NCBI GenBank assembly: GCA_964479435.1
Contig: CAYZME010000060.1
Span: forward strand, 1 to 11,879
Source of the DNA: JAAYKS01 sp964479435
GTDB taxonomy: Bacteria > Bacillota > Clostridia > Saccharofermentanales > UBA5734
Direction of reading: 5' to 3'
DNA length: 11,879 bases
Shown: positions 6,781 through 11,879 of the stretch, piece after piece
How the letters are laid out: every line of letters starts with the position of its first letter
How positions within the stretch are numbered: position 1 is the stretch's first letter
The notes under the pieces: generated by a model
Database searches by the model: none
What the model was told of the DNA's origin: nothing
Seen by the model: only the letters and a program-made list of their open reading frames with translations
Position numbers and translations under genes: made by a program

Positions 6781-8850
6781 TTAAGATTCGCCGCCGGACT
6801 CCGGTGTCTCCGGGGCGGCGATTTCGGTGTAGCGGGACGGGTCGCGCAGCGGGTTCCAGGGGCGCCCGCCGCCTTCGAAAAATTTACTGAAAAATTCGAC
6901 ATATTGCAGCCGGCTGGTGTGTACATACGCGCCCAGCAGCGACAACGCGATGTTGAGGCCGTGCCCGACCAGGGCGACGAGGATAAACAACGGCAGCCCG
7001 ACGATGCCAAAGCCGGCGATGGCGCCGATCTTATTGAACACCATGGCGATGACGCCGCCGGCCAGCCCCAGCGCCAGGATGCGCGAATAGGAGAGGATGT
7101 CGCTCAGGTAGCCGGTGATGCCGTACAGATTATAGAGGCCTTTGAAGATACGTTTGCCGAGGCCGCGGCTTTGGCGCGCCGAAAACAACACCACCATCGC
7201 CATGCCGACGACCATCATCCACGTACCGACGCGGCCGATCACGCCACCGACCGCCATCAGGCCGGCGCCGATCAGCGCCAAGTACCAGGAGCCGACGTCG
7301 AACAGCGCGTCGAGCGGTTTTTTATCGCGGATCAGCATGTAGGCTTTGGCGCCCATGCCGGTAAAGACATGGACCACGCCCAGCCCCAGCGAAACCGCCA
7401 TCATCATCACCGGGTCTTCCAGGGGGCTGAACCAGAGGGTGGGGAAATGGATGCGATCGCGGCTGAGTACCGAGACGATGTCGCCAAAAAAGCCGCCGAA
7501 CAAAACGCCCGCGACCGTGGCGGCGATGCCGCCCTGAAAGAACAACATCATCATGCCGCGGGTCGCGCCCTTGACCTTGAATTTCCAAATCATCAGCGCG
7601 CAGGCCAGCGTCAAGACCAGGCCATAGCCGGCGTCGTTGACCATCAGGCCAAATAAAATCGCAAAGAAAGGCGCCACCAGCGGATTGGGGTCGATCTCCC
7701 CCCGCGCCGGGGTGCTGAACATCGTGGTGATCGCCTCATACGGGCGCACCAGCGGGATGTTTTCCATCAGCGTGGGCACATCCTCGTCGTCGCGCGGCGC
7801 GCGGACCGACACAGCGACCGTATATGTGTCGCGCAGGCCGCGCAACGTCTCATCGGCCAGCGTCGCCGGGATCCAGCCCGCCAGCTCGAACGTACTGCGG
7901 GTATGCCGCAGCCGCGCAGCCGAATCGAGGCGGGCGATGTCGGCCAACGTCAGGTCGTAGAGGATTTCAAAATCCGGGCGCCGGGCGGCCAATTCGCGCG
8001 CGCGTTGCTCCAGCCGGGCGATCCCGTCTCGCAACGCTTGCCGCTCGGCGGCCAACCGCGCCAACACCTCATCGGGCGTGCCGCGCTCGCCCTGCACCGG
8101 GATGGGGGCCAGGCCGCCGGTCTTGAGCAGGGGGCGCACGGCGTTCTCGTCCTCATGGAGCGCCACCACCGCCAACCGCGCCAGCCCGTCCTGTTGCGAC
8201 AAGACCTCGACATGCACACGCGGTCCGGCCGCGGCGATCTGTGTCATAAATTCGTCAAAACGCGGCCCGGCGGGAATCGACCCCGGCCACACCCGCGTCC
8301 GCCGCGTCCCGTCCTCATCCAGCCGCAGCGGGACCCCCGCCCACGGCTCCAGCAGGGACGCCGTCGCCTCCAGACGGGCGATTTGCCCGCGATCGGCGGC
8401 GATCGCGGCCCGGACTTGCTGCAACTCCATCGCGTCTGCCAAAATCTCTTCGCGGCGCGCCGCTGCCGACGCGACTTGCGTCGGACTAACGCGGCGCCGG
8501 CTGGCCAAACCGCGTTTTTTCGCCTCGGGCGCGATCTGCGCGCTCAACGCGATCAGCGACTCCAGCCGCTGCGCGGTCTCGTGCGCCCGCGCCTGTTCGG
8601 CCTGTCCGGGATCCCCGGTCTCGGGTACGGTCGGTGATGTGGCATCCTCCGCGGCATCCGTCGCGGCACCTGCCCCGGCGCTCGCCGTAGCGGCCGCCGT
8701 AACGGCACCTGCCCCGGCGTTCGCCGTAGCGGCCGCGTCAGACAGGTCCTCGACATCGATCACACCGGCACGGGCCAGGGCGGCTAGCAACGCGTCGCGG
8801 TCGCGGCGCATGCCGACCACCGTGACGCGCTTCATCTCAACGATCGCCAT
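6781..8850 (-). CDS. atpI: V/A-type ATPase subunit I (membrane stator, a-type)
   Basis: The 689-residue protein has a soluble N-terminal half that contacts the peripheral stalks and a C-terminal half with about eight membrane segments from about residue 415. SYSRILALGLAGG carries R590 and HTSRLQYVEFFSKFF carries R647. These correspond to the two essential half-channel arginines of the family (R735 and R799 in yeast Vph1). FFAILFGLMVNDAGYGL opens the membrane domain and GGGRPWNP is the usual C-terminal signature. The start MAIVEMKRVTVVG is the canonical N-terminus, overlapping the H gene by 14 nt. A weak AAGGA lies 12 nt upstream. Residues 38-70 are an Ala/Gly-rich insertion that contains a recent DNA duplication. 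Confidence 0.96.
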   Translation of the reverse strand: MAIVEMKRVTVVGMRRDRDALLAALARAGVIDVEDLSDAAATANAGAGAVTAAATASAGAGAATDAAEDATSPTVPETGDPGQAEQARAHETAQRLESLIALSAQIAPEAKKRGLASRRRVSPTQVASAAARREEILADAMELQQVRAAIAADRGQIARLEATASLLEPWAGVPLRLDEDGTRRTRVWPGSIPAGPRFDEFMTQIAAAGPRVHVEVLSQQDGLARLAVVALHEDENAVRPLLKTGGLAPIPVQGERGTPDEVLARLAAERQALRDGIARLEQRARELAARRPDFEILYDLTLADIARLDSAARLRHTRSTFELAGWIPATLADETLRGLRDTYTVAVSVRAPRDDEDVPTLMENIPLVRPYEAITTMFSTPARGEIDPNPLVAPFFAILFGLMVNDAGYGLVLTLACALMIWKFKVKGATRGMMMLFFQGGIAATVAGVLFGGFFGDIVSVLSRDRIHFPTLWFSPLEDPVMMMAVSLGLGVVHVFTGMGAKAYMLIRDKKPLDALFDVGSWYLALIGAGLMAVGGVIGRVGTWMMVVGMAMVVLFSARQSRGLGKRIFKGLYNLYGITGYLSDILSYSRILALGLAGGVIAMVFNKIGAIAGFGIVGLPLFILVALVGHGLNIALSLLGAYVHTSRLQYVEFFSKFFEGGGRPWNPLRDPSRYTEIAAPETPESGGES
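8664..8736. repeat. In-frame 39-bp-period tandem duplication inside the subunit I gene
   Basis: Two 34-bp copies (8664-8697 and 8703-8736) differ at one base and are offset by 39 bp, so the reading frame is kept. They encode alanine/glycine-rich residues about 39-63 of subunit I, just after the first beta-alpha unit. The near identity, including synonymous positions, points to a recent slippage or unequal exchange event rather than old protein repetition. Confidence 0.85.
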
Positions 8851-9193
8851 GGAGGGTCACAATCCTTTCGGCAATCCGGCGGACGATTTCGCGGTCCGCT
8901 TCCGGATCCCGCGTTTCCTGGCGCTGCGCCTGCGCGCGCGCCCGGCTTTCAGCCTCTTCGCGGGCGGCGGTGGCATCGGCTTCCGCAGCGGCGATGATCT
9001 CTCGCCGCGCCTGCGCGCCTTGCGACCGCGCCGCTTCCAGCAGCGTGTCCGCTTCTTCCCGTGCCGCCGTCACCAGTGCCTCTGCCCGATCGCGGGCTTG
9101 CGCCACTAGGCCTTCGGCCTCGCTCTCCGCAGCGCGAATGCGGTCTAAAAACCCGCTGTCCGTCTGGGTTATTTCTTGTCCGGTCGGGGTCAT
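8837..9193 (-). CDS. V/A-type ATPase H/G-like peripheral stalk subunit
   Basis: This is a 118-residue, highly charged Ala/Glu/Arg/Gln protein, predicted to be one long coiled coil from about residue 15 to 95 (RIRAAESEAEGLVAQARDRA onward). It ends in REIVRRIAERIVTLHG, the short conserved tail of this family. Size, composition and its place as the first gene before I match the stalk subunit called G in Thermus, H in archaea and NtpF in E. hirae, which pairs with E. Sequence alone is weakly diagnostic for such coiled coils, so the call leans on position. AGAGGTGG ends 3 nt before the ATG. It overlaps I by 14 nt and is probably the first gene of the operon transcript. Confidence 0.88.
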   Translation of the reverse strand: MTPTGQEITQTDSGFLDRIRAAESEAEGLVAQARDRAEALVTAAREEADTLLEAARSQGAQARREIIAAAEADATAAREEAESRARAQAQRQETRDPEADREIVRRIAERIVTLHGDR

Positions 9194-9196
9194 GGT

Positions 9197-9204
9197 CCAC
9201 CTCT
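9197..9204 (-). promoter_or_regulatory. Ribosome binding site of the H/G-like gene
   Basis: AGAGGTGG on the minus strand precedes the ATG at 9193 by 3 nt, with the GAGG core 6 nt away. It supports the start chosen for the first ATPase gene. Confidence 0.75.
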
Positions 9205-9213
9205 TTATTTTTA

Positions 9214-9226
9214 CCTATTAAATAGG
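9214..9226. promoter_or_regulatory. AT-rich palindrome next to the operon start
   Basis: CCTATT (9214-9219) and AATAGG (9221-9226) form a perfect inverted repeat around one central base. It lies in a strikingly AT-rich patch (about 9204-9225) within GC-rich DNA, 10 nt upstream of the ribosome binding site. On the minus strand it contains TATTTAAT, which could serve as a -10 element, but no good -35 is seen at the right distance. It may instead keep the translation start region unstructured or bind a regulator. Confidence 0.4.
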
Positions 9227-9229
9227 GCC

Positions 9230-9314
9230 GTCCACTTGGCGTAGCCGTCCGCTTGGCGTAGCCATTCGCTTGGCGTAGCCATCCGCTTGGCGTAGCCATC
9301 CATTTGGTAAGGCC
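9230..9314. repeat. 17-bp tandem repeat array, five units
   Basis: Five consecutive 17-bp units lie at 9230-9246, 9247-9263, 9264-9280, 9281-9297 and 9298-9314. Units 1-4 share TTGGCGTAGCC and vary only in the first six bases (GTCCAC, GTCCGC, ATTCGC, ATCCGC). Unit 5 is degenerate (ATCCATTTGGTAAGGCC). The array falls in the untranslated leader of the ATPase operon. Because 17 is not a multiple of three, repetition runs through all reading frames and creates an open frame without being a gene. Confidence 0.92.
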
Positions 9315-9327
9315 GCCCGCCTTACCA
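9305..9327. promoter_or_regulatory. 9-bp hairpin joined to the last repeat unit
   Basis: TGGTAAGGC (9305-9313) and GCCTTACCA (9319-9327) are perfectly complementary around a 5-nt loop. The left arm lies within the degenerate fifth unit of the array, so the sequence changes of that unit coincide with gaining the hairpin. No T-run follows on either strand within the next few bases; on the plus strand a GCGAAAAAG stretch follows. It could act in the leader RNA of the ATPase operon. Confidence 0.5.
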
Positions 9328-9385
9328 GGCGAAAAAGACGGCTGGGAGGCGACGGGTGCAATCAGTTTCATAGGATACCACAACT

Positions 9386-9417
9386 GGTCGGTAAATCCAT
9401 AACAACCGATACCGACC
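9386..9417. promoter_or_regulatory. 8-bp inverted repeat with 16-nt spacer (possible operator)
   Basis: GGTCGGTA (9386-9393) and TACCGACC (9410-9417) are perfect inverted copies separated by 16 nt. Centre-to-centre distance is 24 bp, so a dimeric regulator spanning slightly more than two helical turns is conceivable, as is an RNA stem with a large loop. It overlaps the weak candidate -35 TTTACC on the minus strand. No matching regulator gene is in the window. Confidence 0.4.
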
Positions 9418-9454
9418 GCGCCGATCGGGACCTCTGGACACCCTGTATTCACTT

Positions 9455-9478
9455 GGACGAACGCCCTGGCGTTCGCCC
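9455..9478 (-). terminator. Stem-loop just past the 514-residue gene (possible terminator without T-run)
   Basis: On the minus strand the RNA would pair GGGCGAACGCC with GGCGUUCGUCC across a 2-nt centre, with one G-U pair. The perfect core is 9458-9475. It begins 5 nt after the stop codon of the 514-residue gene. There is no T-run downstream on the minus strand, so termination is uncertain. The position suggests it separates the upstream gene pair from the ATPase transcript or stabilises an mRNA end. Confidence 0.45.
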
Positions 9479-9483
9479 ACCGC

Positions 9484-11028
9484 TCAGAGCAACAGGTCAA
9501 AAAGGAATTGTCGTGCGTACAGAATGGGGGTATCGACAAAAGTGAGATGCACGATGCGATCACAGGTACCGCGGATGATTTGTTGTGACAGGATTTTGCG
9601 CCGGTCGCGCTCTTCGCGCGTCTCGAGGATCGCGATCCGCGCCATGACCATCCTCTCCCGATCTACCGGCCAAGGGATCGAGTCGACAGGCCGGTCGACC
9701 GAGTTTACCGGCCAAGGGACCGCATCGGCGGATTCCGGGTCCGCGGCTCGCTCCGGCTCCCCGGAGTCTGCCACCCGCTCCATCGCCGCAACCGTCTCCT
9801 CCGGGGTTTCCGCCTCGCCGGGCGCGGCGGCCTCGCGGAGCGATTCCAATCGTGTGGCGCGCTGGCGGGTGAACAGGTCATACGTCTGTGCGAAGATCGC
9901 ACGCGGATACAACAGCATCACGTCCGGCTCTTCAACCCGGTCAACCAGCACAAAGCGGGCAAAGTAGACAAAGACCAGCGGCAATTCCGGATCGGCGATG
10001 ACATTCTCGATGTGGGAATACAGCGCGGAGAGGATCCGCTCCTTGTTGTACTGTCCTGCCAGCGACACCTGCAAACGGTCGAGATGGGTCCACTGGCTAA
10101 AACGCAACCGCAACGGCTCTTCCACCTCGCTCCACATTGCCGCGGACGGGTCGGGAAAGCCAAAGCGCGGGGCGACCTGCCGCAACAGCGCATGGTCGCA
10201 GTCGGGCGGTTCGTGCAACTCCAGGTAGCGCGCCAGCGGCGCGGCAAAGCCCGCGGCCAGCAGATCGGCGGTGGCGCGGTCGGACGGCGGCCGCGACAAG
10301 GAGGCAAACAAGATGGTCAGCGCCTCGTGCTCGCGATCAAATACGGCCGACTCCGCGTCGGCAAAATACAGGCTCAAGACCGCGAGCGCCAGCGCGCCGT
10401 CGGCGGGCATCTCACACGCCCGGAAAAAGGATGCAACCGATTGACCGGACGCCCGTAGCGTCCGGCAAACCCGCGCCGGCAACGGGACGGTGCCAGTCTG
10501 ATCCGCGGCGCGGAAAAAATCCAAAAAACGCATCGATTCCCCGGCGCGAAAACGGCGGCGCCCCGACGCGCCGGTAAACAGGATCGACAGCAAGGCTTCG
10601 TCGGCAAAACGGTCTTGCAGTACATGCCACACCAACGCGCAAAAGCGGCGCTTCATGCGCGCCTGCAACACCATGGCGATGCGTTGTCTGATTTGAGAGT
10701 CCTGGGTAGCCGCGTAAACCTGGATCAGACGATCCATTTGACTGGCCGGGATTTCATAGGCACGGACGCCGACCTCGCCGGCCGGCCAGCCGGCGATGGC
10801 CGCGATCAAAGCATGGGTCTCGGGCTCATCGATGTCGTGGATGGCGCGGCCGAGATCGCGAATCGAAGGATGCCGCTCCCCCACCCACTGCCGCAATCGT
10901 GACAGGCGCGCGGGCGGGAGCGGCGCGGGTTCAGGCAACGGGTAGCCGCGCACCGGCGGCGGGGGTATCTCCTCCTGGCCGGACCAGGCGCCGGCGCGAA
11001 AGCGCGGTGTAGGGTACCCGTCAGACAC
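9484..11028 (-). CDS. Unassigned 514-residue helical protein (possible EH-signature/ZorC-like)
   Basis: I do not recognise this family with confidence. The start is a GTG at 11026-11028, overlapping the upstream gene's stop by 8 nt, so translation is probably coupled; no clear Shine-Dalgarno is seen. Residues 1-45 are proline-rich. Residues about 45-345 are mostly helical with many Ala, Leu and Arg. Residues 353-386 form the most conserved-looking core (FARFVLVDRVEEPDVMLLY). About 392-460 is an acidic, proline-containing linker with a seven-residue repeat. A C-terminal segment holds RIVHLTF with H494. No signal peptide, membrane helix, P-loop or nuclease motif is seen. The strand-plus-acidic core followed by a C-terminal Arg-x-x-His recalls EH-signature (ZorC-like) proteins, but this is a pattern impression only. 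Confidence 0.8.
   Translation of the reverse strand: MSDGYPTPRFRAGAWSGQEEIPPPPVRGYPLPEPAPLPPARLSRLRQWVGERHPSIRDLGRAIHDIDEPETHALIAAIAGWPAGEVGVRAYEIPASQMDRLIQVYAATQDSQIRQRIAMVLQARMKRRFCALVWHVLQDRFADEALLSILFTGASGRRRFRAGESMRFLDFFRAADQTGTVPLPARVCRTLRASGQSVASFFRACEMPADGALALAVLSLYFADAESAVFDREHEALTILFASLSRPPSDRATADLLAAGFAAPLARYLELHEPPDCDHALLRQVAPRFGFPDPSAAMWSEVEEPLRLRFSQWTHLDRLQVSLAGQYNKERILSALYSHIENVIADPELPLVFVYFARFVLVDRVEEPDVMLLYPRAIFAQTYDLFTRQRATRLESLREAAAPGEAETPEETVAAMERVADSGEPERAADPESADAVPWPVNSVDRPVDSIPWPVDRERMVMARIAILETREERDRRKILSQQIIRGTCDRIVHLTFVDTPILYARQFLFDLLL
9664..9719. repeat. Short repeat in the linker of the 514-residue protein
   Basis: TACCGGCCAAGGGA occurs exactly at 9664-9677 and 9706-9719, 42 bp apart, with a diverged copy between. 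It encodes three seven-residue units, VPWPV / NSVDRPV / DSIPWPV, ending at about residue 455. The repeat lies in the predicted disordered linker and probably varies in copy number between relatives. Confidence 0.75.
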
Positions 11029-11650
11029 GGCCGGAGCCGGCCGGGTCGCGCGGGTCGGCCGGTGTCAACGGATCGGCGGCGGGGGCGTCGTCGGACAGTT
11101 GGCCACGGGCGGCGGCCAACAAGTGGCCGCGCATCGCGACCACGGCCGCCGGTAGATCCTCGACCGAATCGCGGATGACCTCGGTCGTGTGCGACAAGCG
11201 CTCGACCAAGCCGGCGACCTGCTCATCGAACGCGTGATAAGTGCCCTCCATCGTCGATTTCATCTGCTCCCCGAATTGGGCGACCGTTTGGCGCAGCGCG
11301 TCGTTGAGCGCCGCCACTTCGGAATTGATCTCGCGCGTGAAGTAGCCAAGATCGGTGACCTGTTCGGACATGTCGCTCATCACTTCCTTGGCGGCGGTGG
11401 ACAGCTGTTCGAGTGTCGCCGTACTCTGTTGCTCGATGTTTTCGAACGTGGTGGCGTTGACATCGGTAAAGCGCGCGAAGATATCCTGGATCGCCGAATG
11501 CAGATCGTCCTGCATTTGCAGAATCTGACGGTTCATGGTCTCGATGTAGTCGCGGCCGAGCGATTGCAGCGCCTCATTCACTTTGTCAGTCTGGGCCGCC
11601 ATCGTCTCGGTGTATCCGACACTGAGGGTCTCGAGCGCGGACTGCAGCAT
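11021..11650 (-). CDS. Coiled-coil protein, possible tail of a MotA/ExbB-type (ZorA-like) protein
   Basis: About 209 residues from the ATG at 11648-11650. Apart from a disordered Pro/Asp tail (last 25 residues) it reads as continuous heptad-like helix, for example MQDDLHSAIQDIFARF and EQVTDLGYFTREINSEVAAL. The segment HAFDEQVAGLVERLSHTTEV followed by SVEDLPAA recalls the cytoplasmic tail of ZorA-type MotA/TolQ/ExbB proteins, but there is no membrane segment here. The start is doubtful: no Shine-Dalgarno precedes it, and a later ATG at 11602 is possible. The frame stays open further upstream to 11836, but that stretch is arginine-rich and looks like the shadow of a plus-strand gene. The N-terminus may therefore have been lost. 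The gene is translationally linked to the 514-residue protein. Confidence 0.72.
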   Translation of the reverse strand: MLQSALETLSVGYTETMAAQTDKVNEALQSLGRDYIETMNRQILQMQDDLHSAIQDIFARFTDVNATTFENIEQQSTATLEQLSTAAKEVMSDMSEQVTDLGYFTREINSEVAALNDALRQTVAQFGEQMKSTMEGTYHAFDEQVAGLVERLSHTTEVIRDSVEDLPAAVVAMRGHLLAAARGQLSDDAPAADPLTPADPRDPAGSGRV

Positions 11651-11656
11651 GTGGAT

Positions 11657-11879
11657 GTGGATGCGTGGCGGGCGCATAGCGACGAGACGACGCAGGGTCG
11701 CCTGCAGGTCGGCCACGCGCGACGGGCGGCGGGCGACTTCCTCGGCGCGCTCGAAGCGTACGCCGCTCTGGTGCGCGACAACGAGGCGCCGATGCACCAA
11801 CGCGGACTGGCGGCGATCTACGTGGGCGAGACGCAAGCATCGGCGGGCGACCTGGCCGCCGCGCGCGATACGTTCTCCG
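11657..11879 (+). CDS. TPR-like protein, N-terminal fragment (runs off window)
   Basis: The plus-strand frame is open to the window end and reads like tetratricopeptide repeats: ARRAAGDFLGALEAYAALV, then a second helix pair with LAAIYVGETQASAGDLAAA. The A-x-x-x-A-G-D-x-x-A-A pattern, recurring about every 34 residues, is typical. TPR proteins serve as binding scaffolds, so no function can be given. The start is uncertain; GTG codons at 11651 and 11657 are the nearest candidates and no ATG or clear ribosome binding site is in frame there. The plus frame stays open further upstream, where it is antisense to the coiled-coil gene. Head-to-head contact with that gene leaves no room for promoters. 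Confidence 0.5.
   Translation, partial: MDAWRAHSDETTQGRLQVGHARRAAGDFLGALEAYAALVRDNEAPMHQRGLAAIYVGETQASAGDLAAARDTFS

Larger units (their letters stand above)
9194..9483 (-). promoter_or_regulatory. Non-coding region upstream of the ATPase operon (probable promoter and leader)
   Basis: This 290-bp gap separates the 514-residue gene from the ATPase operon and is the only one over 60 nt in the window. It contains an AT-rich patch, a 17-bp tandem array, two hairpins and one inverted repeat, each listed separately. A possible minus-strand promoter is TTTACC (-35) and TATGAA (-10) with a 17-nt spacer at about 9368-9396. Each hexamer matches consensus at only four of six positions, so it is a weak candidate. 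A long minus-strand reading frame crosses the area but does not look like a gene. Confidence 0.5.

Noticed and set aside
9230..9314. CRISPR array
   Set aside because: Units are only 17 bp and abut one another without unique spacers; no cas genes are present.
8949..9563. A 204-residue minus-strand open frame across the non-coding region and the H gene
   Set aside because: It overlaps the well-supported H gene in another frame, passes through the 17-bp repeats, and its composition (mixed Cys/Trp/Pro, then Arg/Gly-rich) has no family character. The repeats themselves keep the frame open.
11651..11836. Extension of the coiled-coil gene upstream to 11836
   Set aside because: The added 62 residues are Arg/His/Pro-rich, break the heptad character, and lie opposite a better plus-strand TPR-like frame.

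Overview
This is a GC-rich (roughly two-thirds G+C by eye) bacterial window. Almost everything reads on the minus strand. It is dominated by one complete A/V-type (rotary, vacuolar/archaeal-type) ATPase operon. In transcription order (descending coordinates) the genes are H/G-like stalk subunit, I, K, E, C, F, A, B and D. This is the order I know from Thermus and from Enterococcus hirae (ntp) operons. GC content, the bacterial operon order and the full-length four-helix K subunit would fit a Chloroflexota or similar non-model bacterium. That placement is inference and is weak.

Layout. 1-240 (-): 5' part of a creatininase-family metal amidohydrolase behind a near-perfect Shine-Dalgarno. 259-289: strong GC-rich stem-loop between it and the ATPase operon. 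295-9193 (-): the nine ATPase genes, tightly packed. B/D, K/E and H/I overlap, A/B are 1 nt apart, and the largest internal gap is 39 nt. 9194-9483: the only sizeable non-coding stretch. It holds an AT-rich palindrome next to the H ribosome binding site, five 17-bp tandem repeat units, a 9-bp hairpin fused to the last unit, a separate 8-bp inverted repeat and a hairpin just past the upstream gene's stop. It is the likely promoter/leader region of the ATPase operon. 9484-11650 (-): two unassigned genes overlapping by 8 nt, a coiled-coil protein (about 209 aa, perhaps missing its N-terminus) followed by a mostly helical 514-aa protein. 11657-11879 (+): start of a TPR-like protein on the opposite strand, running off the window.

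How the genes work together. A and B form the catalytic hexamer, D and F the central rotor shaft, C the socket onto the membrane ring, K the ion-carrying ring, I the stator half-channels and E plus H the peripheral stalks. The K subunit keeps residues matching the sodium-binding set of the E. hirae ring, so sodium coupling is plausible. The two upstream genes are the least explained part. The coiled-coil protein looks like the tail of a MotA/ExbB-type (ZorA-like) protein and its partner has weak similarity in pattern to EH-signature (ZorC-like) proteins. This Zorya-like reading is speculative: no membrane domain, OmpA-like partner or helicase/nuclease is visible in the window.
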